Of a DNA stretch of 41,233 bases, positions 35,120 to 41,233 are shown piece by piece. Origin of the DNA: Pseudobacteriovorax sp. (lineage in GTDB: Bacteria > Bdellovibrionota_B > Oligoflexia > Oligoflexales > Oligoflexaceae); assembly GCA_013215145.1 (NCBI GenBank), contig JABSRP010000056.1, positions 1 through 41,233 of the forward strand, read 5' to 3'. The translations under genes and the position numbers were made by a program. Under the pieces are notes generated by a model. That model had not been told where the DNA came from. It ran no database searches and saw only the letters and a program-made list of their open reading frames with translations. Numbering within the stretch: position 1 is the first letter of the stretch; every line of letters begins with the position of its first letter.

Positions 35120-35304
35120 TTGTCATCTTCCTCTGCGAGCAAACATTTTACAGGATCCGTGATTACCACCATCGGAATGTAAATGGGTTTCGAGAGGAAT
35201 ATTTTTCCTAGCTTGGTTTGTAGCGTCGGTGACAATCGCGTTTGATGTCAAACTCGCTAGCACGTAATTCTCTAGTTTTGCAGTGCTCACTCATAAAGGT
35301 TCAA

Positions 35305-36075
35305 TCACTCCAATTCGTAAAGCCAGCTCACGATGTCAGGAAATCTAGCACGCCATGCCGATTCCTTGTGTATCGCATCTGGGATCACCTCAAAGCGATA
35401 GTTTGCTGGATTCCCAGGAAATAAAGAGTTCTCAATGATAGCATGGGCAGATACTACTGATGCCAGTACTTCTGTATTTTCATTTTGAACAATCTCAGCA
35501 TCTCCAATATCCATGTAGATCCGCGACGATGCGGAGGGAAATAGGTTTGGATCGACTCCTTTAAGATAGTCTTCAATTTGCTGGCCATAGGCTGATCGCG
35601 ACATATAAGGTGAGATAGCGCCGACGATGCCAAATACATCTGGTCTTTGCAGTCCTGCATAAAGACTCATAATGCCTCCCATAGAACTTCCAGCAATTCC
35701 CGTGCGAGATGGTGATGACTGCGTGCGGTAGTTGGCGTCAATGTGGGGTTTGAGTGTTTCTGTTAGAAACTTTAGAAATTTACTAGCGTTGGCAGGTAAC
35801 GTCTCTTCGCCAAACACTACGGGCCAGGCAGAGTACTCGCTACGTCTATTCTTTCCCGCATTCTCAATGCCAACTACGATGATTCCCTCGGTTTTACCCG
35901 CTTGGAAAAGGGCTTCCATGGTTTCATCAACTTGCCATTCGCCACTAAAAGCCGTTAGTTCGTTGAAGAGGTTTTGCCCATCAAGCATGTAGAGCACCGG
36001 GTATGATTTAGCTGATGAGTCATAACCTGGTGGCAAGTAAACGTGTAAATCGCGCTGGCTCGCAAGCTCTGGCAT
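35305..36075 (-). CDS. Esterase D-type alpha/beta hydrolase (3' part of a split gene)
   Basis: 256 residues from the first ATG of this frame. It matches the esterase/IroE-type hydrolases: VYLPPGYD, YPVLYMLDGQN, and the nucleophile elbow GSSMGG with Ser131, followed by an Asp in MDIGDAE and a His in DAIHKESAW. No signal peptide of its own. The frame is open upstream of this ATG to the C run at 36125-36135. Deleting one C there joins it to the carbohydrate-binding lipoprotein ORF at 36101-36622 as PPPEQNTETGDIREIK. The original protein was probably one lipoprotein of about 440 residues that cleaves esters on a bound polysaccharide or siderophore. As it stands, the enzyme part would be made poorly, or only by frameshifting. 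Confidence 0.8.
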   Translation of the reverse strand: MPELASQRDLHVYLPPGYDSSAKSYPVLYMLDGQNLFNELTAFSGEWQVDETMEALFQAGKTEGIIVVGIENAGKNRRSEYSAWPVVFGEETLPANASKFLKFLTETLKPHIDANYRTQSSPSRTGIAGSSMGGIMSLYAGLQRPDVFGIVGAISPYMSRSAYGQQIEDYLKGVDPNLFPSASSRIYMDIGDAEIVQNENTEVLASVVSAHAIIENSLFPGNPANYRFEVIPDAIHKESAWRARFPDIVSWLYELE

Positions 36076-36100
36076 GGCAAAGGCCTTAATCTCTCTAATG

Positions 36101-36622
36101 TCACCTGTTTCGGTATTTTGTTCTGGGGGGCGGGGTAAGATCGGCCCAGGATGCGATTTCTAGGTCCGTTAACACGATATCTCGGCCAGGAAGATAAACG
36201 CGATCTTCTAGCTCTTTCCCATCCGCATCTTTTTCCACAGTGTCCCAGGTTCCCCTAGTAAATTTATACTGAAAGCCCTTGGTAAGGATGTCTTCATCCA
36301 AGAGTATGGAATAACTACCATCATCGGCACGCTTGAGTTGGTAATCCACATGAGCTGGAGACCAATTATTCAGCGTCCCGGCAAGGTACAGGGAAGCATC
36401 ACTTGGTGTATTGCTAGGGACTTTTATAATTCTGAGTAAGTTTTCTGCCACACCTTCGTTGTCATTTAACTCTGTCTGTCCGCCAGTATCATTTGGGTTG
36501 GTGCTCGGATTTTGATTACCCTCGTCGTTATTGCTGTCCGAGCTCGATGAACTGCAGCCGGACAACAAAACGGCTACTATCAATGTCATCCGTGTCAAGG
36601 ACGGTTTGGTAAGTTTTACCAT
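36101..36622 (-). CDS. Lipoprotein with starch/glycogen-binding-like domain (5' part of a split gene)
   Basis: 173 residues. ATG 36622 has AAGGAG eight bases upstream. The signal ends LLSGC, a perfect lipobox with Cys23, followed by a Ser/Asn/Asp linker. Residues 85-150 resemble CBM20/CBM48 modules: LYLAGTLNNWSP, then GSYSILLDEDI, and YKFTRGTWDTVEKD. These modules bind alpha-glucans or act as spacers in secreted hydrolases. The last residues after the C run (RTKYRNR) look out of frame. The esterase frame then begins, so this is the front half of one gene broken by a one-base insertion. It is a separate transcription unit from the HTTM operon upstream, 156 bases away. Confidence 0.75.
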   Translation of the reverse strand: MVKLTKPSLTRMTLIVAVLLSGCSSSSSDSNNDEGNQNPSTNPNDTGGQTELNDNEGVAENLLRIIKVPSNTPSDASLYLAGTLNNWSPAHVDYQLKRADDGSYSILLDEDILTKGFQYKFTRGTWDTVEKDADGKELEDRVYLPGRDIVLTDLEIASWADLTPPPRTKYRNR

Positions 36623-36778
36623 CTGATGGCTCCTTTTTTGTTGGATTCTCTCCTCCTGCTTTTATCGTGGATTGAGGCCGGGAATCTGGATGCAAATACG
36701 ACGGTCCAACCAAGAGGTAGTTTTTTGAGGTCATTTGGGGAAAGGAGACGATTTTTAGGGTGGGGTAAGTGTCGTTTT

Positions 36779-38122
36779 TTAGAGAATTTTTGCTGCGGTA
36801 TCTAATGAAATAATATGTCTGTAAGACTCTATGCTAGAAATCGTCAGAAGGTTTAGGTCATCGGGAATAAAACGCTGAGCCCTTCTGCCATTAAAGCTAA
36901 CGAAGGATTCAACATAAACTGCAGAAACGGTTTTTTCAAAAGCGATGGTTCCTAAAAAATGCGCGAATTGGACGATCATATCAGCTTGTGTACTCATCAT
37001 TTTGATCTGCAATGGTGTAAGCCAGTCAGAAAGTCCTATGAAATCTGAACTTCCATCTTGATAAACAACTCTAAATCTCGCATAGCCGGCTTTTTCGATC
37101 AGCATGACTTTCCAGGAAAATCGAAAACCCTCTTCTGTCCATAGGGTACGACCAGGATAAGCGACATGCCGTAAAGGTAGAATTAGTTGAACTAGTAGAT
37201 GAATGCCGATGAAACTCAGTATGAGAGGATGAACGTTCCTTTGCTCACTAGTATTTGGCATTGGCCGCCTTTCAGTCTCAGGCTTTCGGTTACGCAGAAC
37301 TGTGTCGGGCCAATTCGGAGGGAAAAATAAGCTTGCTCCTAAGATCATGATCCAGGGAAATAAGCCAATGGGAAACAGTATCCAAGTGAGACTATGAAAT
37401 CCAATGACAACTAGAAAGGCTAGTGGTCTGGCGCGGGAATTAAGAAGGAAAAAAACAATCGTTAAATCAAAAAGTGCTCCTGCCCAGCTTGCCAAGTAGG
37501 GAGTAAAAGACCATTCCAAAACGGGATTTAGCAACGGTATATGCCCGGAAGAAGGCAGCCAGATTTTTAGCGGTTGAGCATGAATGAGCCAGTCACTACC
37601 TAATTTGGCAACCCCAGCAAAAAAATAAACCAAACCAAATTGAGATCTAAGCAGGTACAGCCAAGCAATAGGAACATCGGCTTTATTCTTTGACCAAATT
37701 TTTGGCAAGGTTGGAAGAAAAATAAAGAGGAATAAAATTAAACTGACTAAATAGTAATGATTTAGGTAACTCGTCTTATCGACCAACTCGAGATAGGTAA
37801 AAGCAATAAAAACTAATGCTGCTGACAATCTCTGGAAAATCCCGAGACCGAAGGTTATGGAAAAAATGAACTGACAGCTAAACAAGCCATATACTAACTC
37901 CCGCGAATAAGGAGCAATAAACTCCAGACCTTCGTAGGGGAAAAAAAACTGCGGTCGCAGATAGAGGCTCTCAATCCAGCCATAGTACCATTGCCTAAAA
38001 GCGCCACATGCTAGTAGGCAGCCAAAAATCATCCTAAAAAAGATAAGAGATTTGGCAGACACTCTGGTGGTTTGTATGAACTGAAGCGTAGTCTTGATAT
38101 AGCTGGCTCTACTAGTCTCCAT
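36779..38122 (-). CDS. HTTM / vitamin K-dependent gamma-carboxylase-like membrane protein
   Basis: 447 residues from ATG 38122, overlapping the imelysin stop by 11 bases; the longer frame from 38140 is less likely. About eight membrane helices and a short C-terminal domain. Family marks: RPQFFFPYEGLEFI, DKTSYLNHYYLVSLI, YFFAGVAKLGSDWL with Lys173 at the position of the catalytic Lys of animal carboxylase, and LRHVAYPGRTLWTEEG with FSWKVML. Animal members carboxylate Glu using vitamin K; the bacterial HTTM role is not settled. It is the last gene of the imelysin/DUF1111 operon, suggesting work on the same iron or redox system, perhaps modifying one of its proteins. Confidence 0.88.
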   Translation of the reverse strand: METSRASYIKTTLQFIQTTRVSAKSLIFFRMIFGCLLACGAFRQWYYGWIESLYLRPQFFFPYEGLEFIAPYSRELVYGLFSCQFIFSITFGLGIFQRLSAALVFIAFTYLELVDKTSYLNHYYLVSLILFLFIFLPTLPKIWSKNKADVPIAWLYLLRSQFGLVYFFAGVAKLGSDWLIHAQPLKIWLPSSGHIPLLNPVLEWSFTPYLASWAGALFDLTIVFFLLNSRARPLAFLVVIGFHSLTWILFPIGLFPWIMILGASLFFPPNWPDTVLRNRKPETERRPMPNTSEQRNVHPLILSFIGIHLLVQLILPLRHVAYPGRTLWTEEGFRFSWKVMLIEKAGYARFRVVYQDGSSDFIGLSDWLTPLQIKMMSTQADMIVQFAHFLGTIAFEKTVSAVYVESFVSFNGRRAQRFIPDDLNLLTISSIESYRHIISLDTAAKIL

Positions 38123-39212
38123 CGTTGTCACTAAACACAACCGTCACATTTAAAAAACTAGCAATATCAGTAGCAAATAAGACAACAACTGCTTTAATAT
38201 CCTGGAGATAACCAGAGGCTTTATCTGGTTCCGTAGCAATGGTGTCCTTGAGGCTGATGGAGAAAGAGTCTCCAGTTTCGTCAACAGTATTTAGACGAGA
38301 CGTTAGATCTACTAATACCTCAGGCGCAACGCTTTCAATAGTTTGTGCTAGAGACTCACTCGCTGCTAGTGGAAATTCTGAACCGTAGATGGCTAGCTTA
38401 AGGCCGCGGAGATTACCCTTAATGAGAGTAAGCGAATAGACTCCAAAGGGGGTTTCTAGCTCGTCAAGCTGGGCGACACCTCCCGATTTATTTCCCAAAG
38501 GTGTACCTAATTTAGCACTTTCGATAGTTTGAAATCCTTGAGTTATCGCATTTATCATAAGATCAAAGACAATTTTTTGATTGGAATATTCTGTCTGATC
38601 GGTCCCGGCATTTACAAATGCGGTATAGAAGCTTCCTGTTTCCGCTTGCCACAAGGTATTTAACTCATCGACTTTGGTTAAGAAGTATTCGGACCAAGAA
38701 GTTAAATAATTGCAGGTTGGATTGGTGTTCTCGTTAAGTTCAGCGACTAATTGTTCAGGACTCTTTTGATAAAGGATGTAATCGATGCTGCTAAAAGACT
38801 TAGCTAGTACACTTGCTTCAGCGAAGGTAGTCTGGTCGAATTGACCATCAGCTAAAAAGTTGTCAACGCTTGTTTCCCGTGTGGGCCAAAAATTGAACTC
38901 ATCTTCAAAGTCTAAAAAAGGTCCAACTTTGAATGGTTCCACAACACTAAAACTCTCGTGAAGGCTTTGCCACTGTGTCTTCAAGAGATCTAAATTCTCT
39001 TGAGTTTTGTTCTGGCAAAGGGAACTAACGGCTATTGAAAAACTGGTCGATTCCGTTTTCAGATCAGCGTATCCAGGAACAAATACTGTGTTTGCCCAAA
39101 ACTTTAGCTGACCGCTACGATCCACACTTGATGTGTTTTTATTCCCTGATGAGTCGCAGTTACTGATAACAAGTACAGCGAAACCAATGGGTGCGAGTAA
39201 CGACCTAATCAA
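38112..39212 (-). CDS. Imelysin-family (M75) lipoprotein, second copy
   Basis: 366 residues from TTG 39212, directly after the DUF1111 stop. The signal ends NC with a loose lipobox (Cys19). Imelysin pattern: an N-terminal helix with LKTQWQSLHESFSVVEPF, then GPFLDFEDEFNFWP, then SSIDYILYQ where the family has GxHxxE-like or gIEyiLf, and a closing bundle near QGFQTIESAKLG. Imelysin-like proteins such as IrpA and EfeO are periplasmic helical bundles linked to iron uptake, not proven peptidases. It differs from the first imelysin of this operon (40622-41233), so each may bind a different form or partner. The operon is translationally tight. Confidence 0.85.
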   Translation of the reverse strand: MIRSLLAPIGFAVLVISNCDSSGNKNTSSVDRSGQLKFWANTVFVPGYADLKTESTSFSIAVSSLCQNKTQENLDLLKTQWQSLHESFSVVEPFKVGPFLDFEDEFNFWPTRETSVDNFLADGQFDQTTFAEASVLAKSFSSIDYILYQKSPEQLVAELNENTNPTCNYLTSWSEYFLTKVDELNTLWQAETGSFYTAFVNAGTDQTEYSNQKIVFDLMINAITQGFQTIESAKLGTPLGNKSGGVAQLDELETPFGVYSLTLIKGNLRGLKLAIYGSEFPLAASESLAQTIESVAPEVLVDLTSRLNTVDETGDSFSISLKDTIATEPDKASGYLQDIKAVVVLFATDIASFLNVTVVFSDNDGD

Positions 39213-40622
39213 TTATAGTGACTCCAAAAACTTGATGAGTTGATTTCTTTGTTCTTTTTTTAGATTCAAAAACGTCTGCTGAGCGGCGGACGCTTCTCCG
39301 CCATGCCATAGGATAGCTTCCGCAAAACCACGAGCTCGACCGTCATGAAGTAAAAATAGATGTCCGTTGACTGTCTCTTGAAGTCCAATCCCCCAAAGGG
39401 GAGGGGTCCTCCACTCCCTGCCTGAGGCTAAATGATCAGGCCTATTATCAGCTAATCCATCGCCCATGTCATGTAGCAAAAGATCTGTAAATGGATGTAT
39501 TTTTTGTTCCGAAAAGCTGTCACTCGATTTGCTCGCCGTTGTTATCCAAGTAGATCTATGACAAGAATCGCAACCAATACTCTGGAACAATTGAGCTCCC
39601 GCTAAGACATCCTCATCTTGCGACTCTCTTTGAGCGGGAACTGCTAATCCCAGCGAATAGAAGGTAACGCTATCTAAAATACTCTCGATGAGCTCAGGGC
39701 TACCACCATTTTCGCTTTCAATACAAGCGGTTTGCTCCTCTCGGCAGTTTTCTTCGGGAAAGACACTGGAGGTGATTCCGATGTCGCCCAAAAAGGCCCC
39801 CGCTGTTTGCTGCCTGATGTTGGGTTGGTTCCCTTTCCAGCCGAATCTCCCGATGACCAACTCCCCCGTCTCTACATCCCTTACATAATTTACCCGGCCG
39901 CTAATGCCGTCTCTGTTTTCGTCTTCAGGGTCTGTTAAAGAAAGTATGTCTGAAGCTGCGATGGCCTCAAGTAAACCTAGACCTATCATACTGGGCGCCA
40001 CCCTTGGTGAAATTTCTATATTCGCTGGCAAATCTCCATAGGCAGGATTTATAATCGAATAGATTGGTTTTCTTAGTTCGTAGGTCTCACCGTCGGCGTA
40101 GCTTCCCTGAATGATCTCGTAACCAACGATTGGAAATCCTTCGGCGGTATTGCCCGGTGTAGCAAAATTCTGAATTTGGGTCCCATATCCGGGAACAGGT
40201 AGTGGAGGCTCGCCTTCATTTGCGCCAGGTACGGAAATGCGAAGGAGCATAGATGTCATGGCTTCCCCATTCTCTATAGGAGGACGACCTCGCCCATCGT
40301 CTACATGGCAGGCTTCGCAACTGCGGGCATTGAAATGCGGACCTAAACCATCACGAGCCTTGGTAGAAGCTGGGGCAGTGACCCAGGGGTCACGAAAAAA
40401 AGCGCGTCCTCGAAAAAACATGCGGGAATCATCAATGGTCAAACCCGGGGGCTCTCTTGAGAAAGCCCCTGAAGTCTTGTCAAAAATCGTCGTCCCCCCG
40501 CCCAAGAGGGTGTAATCGAATTCTGTGTTTGCACCAGGTTGAGAAGAACTTTTGTCACTGGTACAGCTGACGAAGAAGATCATCAGCACTGTCAGTATTC
40601 CAAGTTTATAGTTTAAAATCAC
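39213..40622 (-). CDS. DUF1111 di-haem oxidoreductase lipoprotein
   Basis: 469 residues. GTG 40622 overlaps the imelysin stop by one base. The signal ends FFVSC, a lipobox with Cys20. Family marks of DUF1111 (di-haem thiol/peroxidase-like proteins): the GGGTTIFD and FFRGRAFFRDPW stretches, GLGPHFNARSCEACH as first haem site near 95-105, then GFEWKG-like GRFGWKGNQPNIRQQ and the second CDSCH site near 355, and a C-terminal HDGRARGFAEAILWHGGEA motif typical of the family. It would be a periplasmic haem enzyme. Between two imelysins, it fits reported iron-linked operons. It may change the redox state of iron or a haem partner; the exact reaction is unknown. Confidence 0.9.
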   Translation of the reverse strand: MILNYKLGILTVLMIFFVSCTSDKSSSQPGANTEFDYTLLGGGTTIFDKTSGAFSREPPGLTIDDSRMFFRGRAFFRDPWVTAPASTKARDGLGPHFNARSCEACHVDDGRGRPPIENGEAMTSMLLRISVPGANEGEPPLPVPGYGTQIQNFATPGNTAEGFPIVGYEIIQGSYADGETYELRKPIYSIINPAYGDLPANIEISPRVAPSMIGLGLLEAIAASDILSLTDPEDENRDGISGRVNYVRDVETGELVIGRFGWKGNQPNIRQQTAGAFLGDIGITSSVFPEENCREEQTACIESENGGSPELIESILDSVTFYSLGLAVPAQRESQDEDVLAGAQLFQSIGCDSCHRSTWITTASKSSDSFSEQKIHPFTDLLLHDMGDGLADNRPDHLASGREWRTPPLWGIGLQETVNGHLFLLHDGRARGFAEAILWHGGEASAAQQTFLNLKKEQRNQLIKFLESL

Positions 40623-41233
40623 TATTCAGGAAGCTCCACAGAGATAGTCCCCAATCCGATTGCAGATGCTGCTTCTGCCATTTTATTGCCTAATTGTTGC
40701 AAAGAGATTACGATGGCCTCCAATTTTGCCCTACCGTCAGCGCCAGCATCACCAGGGATGATAACCTGATCAAATGTCAGTGGTAGGGCATCTATTTCCT
40801 CTAGTATTTCGGTCATAAGGCTTTCGATCTCACTATTTAGTGTCGGATTCGCTGCAGCTACCAAATCATTCAATCCAGGCCCATCGAGATCAACACCATA
40901 CCTTCCTAGATAAACATTCTGGATGCCTAAGGCATTCATTTTGATATCGACGTAGGTATTATCGCTGAAGCAGGAGTGTTCGTCTTCTTGCTCCTGGGTA
41001 TCGAGAGCGTTATCGATTCGTTCCGCTCCAAGTTCCCCCTTTGCTAGAATACCGATGGAGCTAAACATAGCACGAAGAGCGGCGTCTGTATCTTGGTCAA
41101 GAAAGAAGCTGTTCCTGTAATTGGTAGCAGTGTCTTGATCCCATTCAGCGATCAACCCCGTCAGGTCATCCACAATTAGCTCTGAGGCGATTTTCAAATA
41201 CTGCGCCCGCCTATCACCGTTGGTAGCCGTCGC
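40622..41233 (-). CDS. IrpA-type imelysin, C-terminal part (cut by the window edge)
   Basis: The frame is open to the right end of the window, so the true start lies outside; 203 residues are visible. It begins NGDRRAQYLKIASELIVDDL and contains ERIDNALDTQEQEDEHSCFSDN (first 20: ERIDNALDTQEQEDEHSCFS), the hallmark of IrpA-like imelysins, and NVYLGRYG. Such proteins sit in the periplasm or outer membrane and are induced by low iron. It is the first visible gene of the imelysin-DUF1111-imelysin-HTTM operon, and more genes such as a TonB receptor may lie upstream outside the window. Confidence 0.9.
   Translation of the reverse strand, partial: ATATNGDRRAQYLKIASELIVDDLTGLIAEWDQDTATNYRNSFFLDQDTDAALRAMFSSIGILAKGELGAERIDNALDTQEQEDEHSCFSDNTYVDIKMNALGIQNVYLGRYGVDLDGPGLNDLVAAANPTLNSEIESLMTEILEEIDALPLTFDQVIIPGDAGADGRAKLEAIVISLQQLGNKMAEAASAIGLGTISVELPE

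Noticed and set aside
1..41233. CRISPR arrays, tRNA or rRNA genes, prophage or complete insertion sequences
   Set aside because: No regularly spaced repeats, cloverleaf or rRNA-like sequence, integrase or transposase ORF was seen on either strand by eye; short or diverged copies could be missed without a search.

Overview
The window reads as chromosomal DNA of a free-living Gram-negative bacterium with moderate G+C. The evidence is many signal peptides and lipoboxes, several periplasmic haem proteins, LysR and TetR regulators, and repeated 7TMR-DISM receptors joined to class III cyclases or to HPt/ATPase modules. That mix, with a Kunitz-like and a DM9-like secreted protein, fits Bdellovibrionota/Oligoflexia-type bacteria. 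This is inference from gene content: no rRNA or tRNA was seen, and no phage or complete insertion sequence.

Layout. 1-3.3 kb is poorly coding and looks decayed: a truncated 7TMR-DISM receptor, small hypothetical and membrane ORFs and a DUF4177-like protein. 3.3-9.6 kb is mostly minus strand and secreted: a DM9-repeat protein, an uncharacterised Cys-rich protein, a small secreted protein, a Kunitz-like protein, a di-haem peroxidase-like protein and a TPR protein, with one LysR regulator on plus. 9.6-12.9 kb is an HscC-type Hsp70 and a membrane J-like protein. 13.3-16.4 kb (plus) has an alpha/beta hydrolase and a large CXXCH lipoprotein. 16.4-35.1 kb is a signalling district: a diguanylate cyclase with a degenerate receiver, two 7TMR-DISM cyclases, a canonical adenylate cyclase and two 7TMR-DISM-PAS-HPt-ATPase kinases. 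Among them lie a TetR/SDR pair with clear twin operators, a PQQ-type dehydrogenase fused to c-haem sites, and a receptor-L-like repeat lipoprotein. 35.3-36.6 kb is a carbohydrate-binding/esterase lipoprotein gene split by a frameshift in a C tract. 36.8-41.2 kb is a tight minus-strand operon in the order imelysin (cut by the window edge), DUF1111 di-haem oxidoreductase, imelysin, HTTM/gamma-carboxylase-like protein. It is probably for iron acquisition.

How the genes may work together. The receptors are predicted to sense periplasmic ligands and to write cAMP, c-di-GMP or phosphoryl signals. The secreted dehydrogenase, esterase and repeat lipoprotein are candidate producers, consumers or binders of such ligands, but that link rests only on neighbourhood. 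No CheW-like protein, CheY-like stand-alone receiver or effector was found beside the two HPt kinases, so their outputs must lie elsewhere.

Most notable: (1) the two CheA-like 7TMR-DISM kinases flanking the PQQ/haem dehydrogenase; (2) 7TMR-DISM cyclases lacking the usual catalytic Asn, one also lacking the base-specifying Asp; (3) an adenylate cyclase whose strong ribosome site belongs to an out-of-frame 23-codon ORF and is held in a hairpin; (4) a G/C-run frameshift splitting the esterase gene; (5) the twin 22-bp operators between tetR and the SDR gene; (6) the imelysin-DUF1111-imelysin-HTTM operon.
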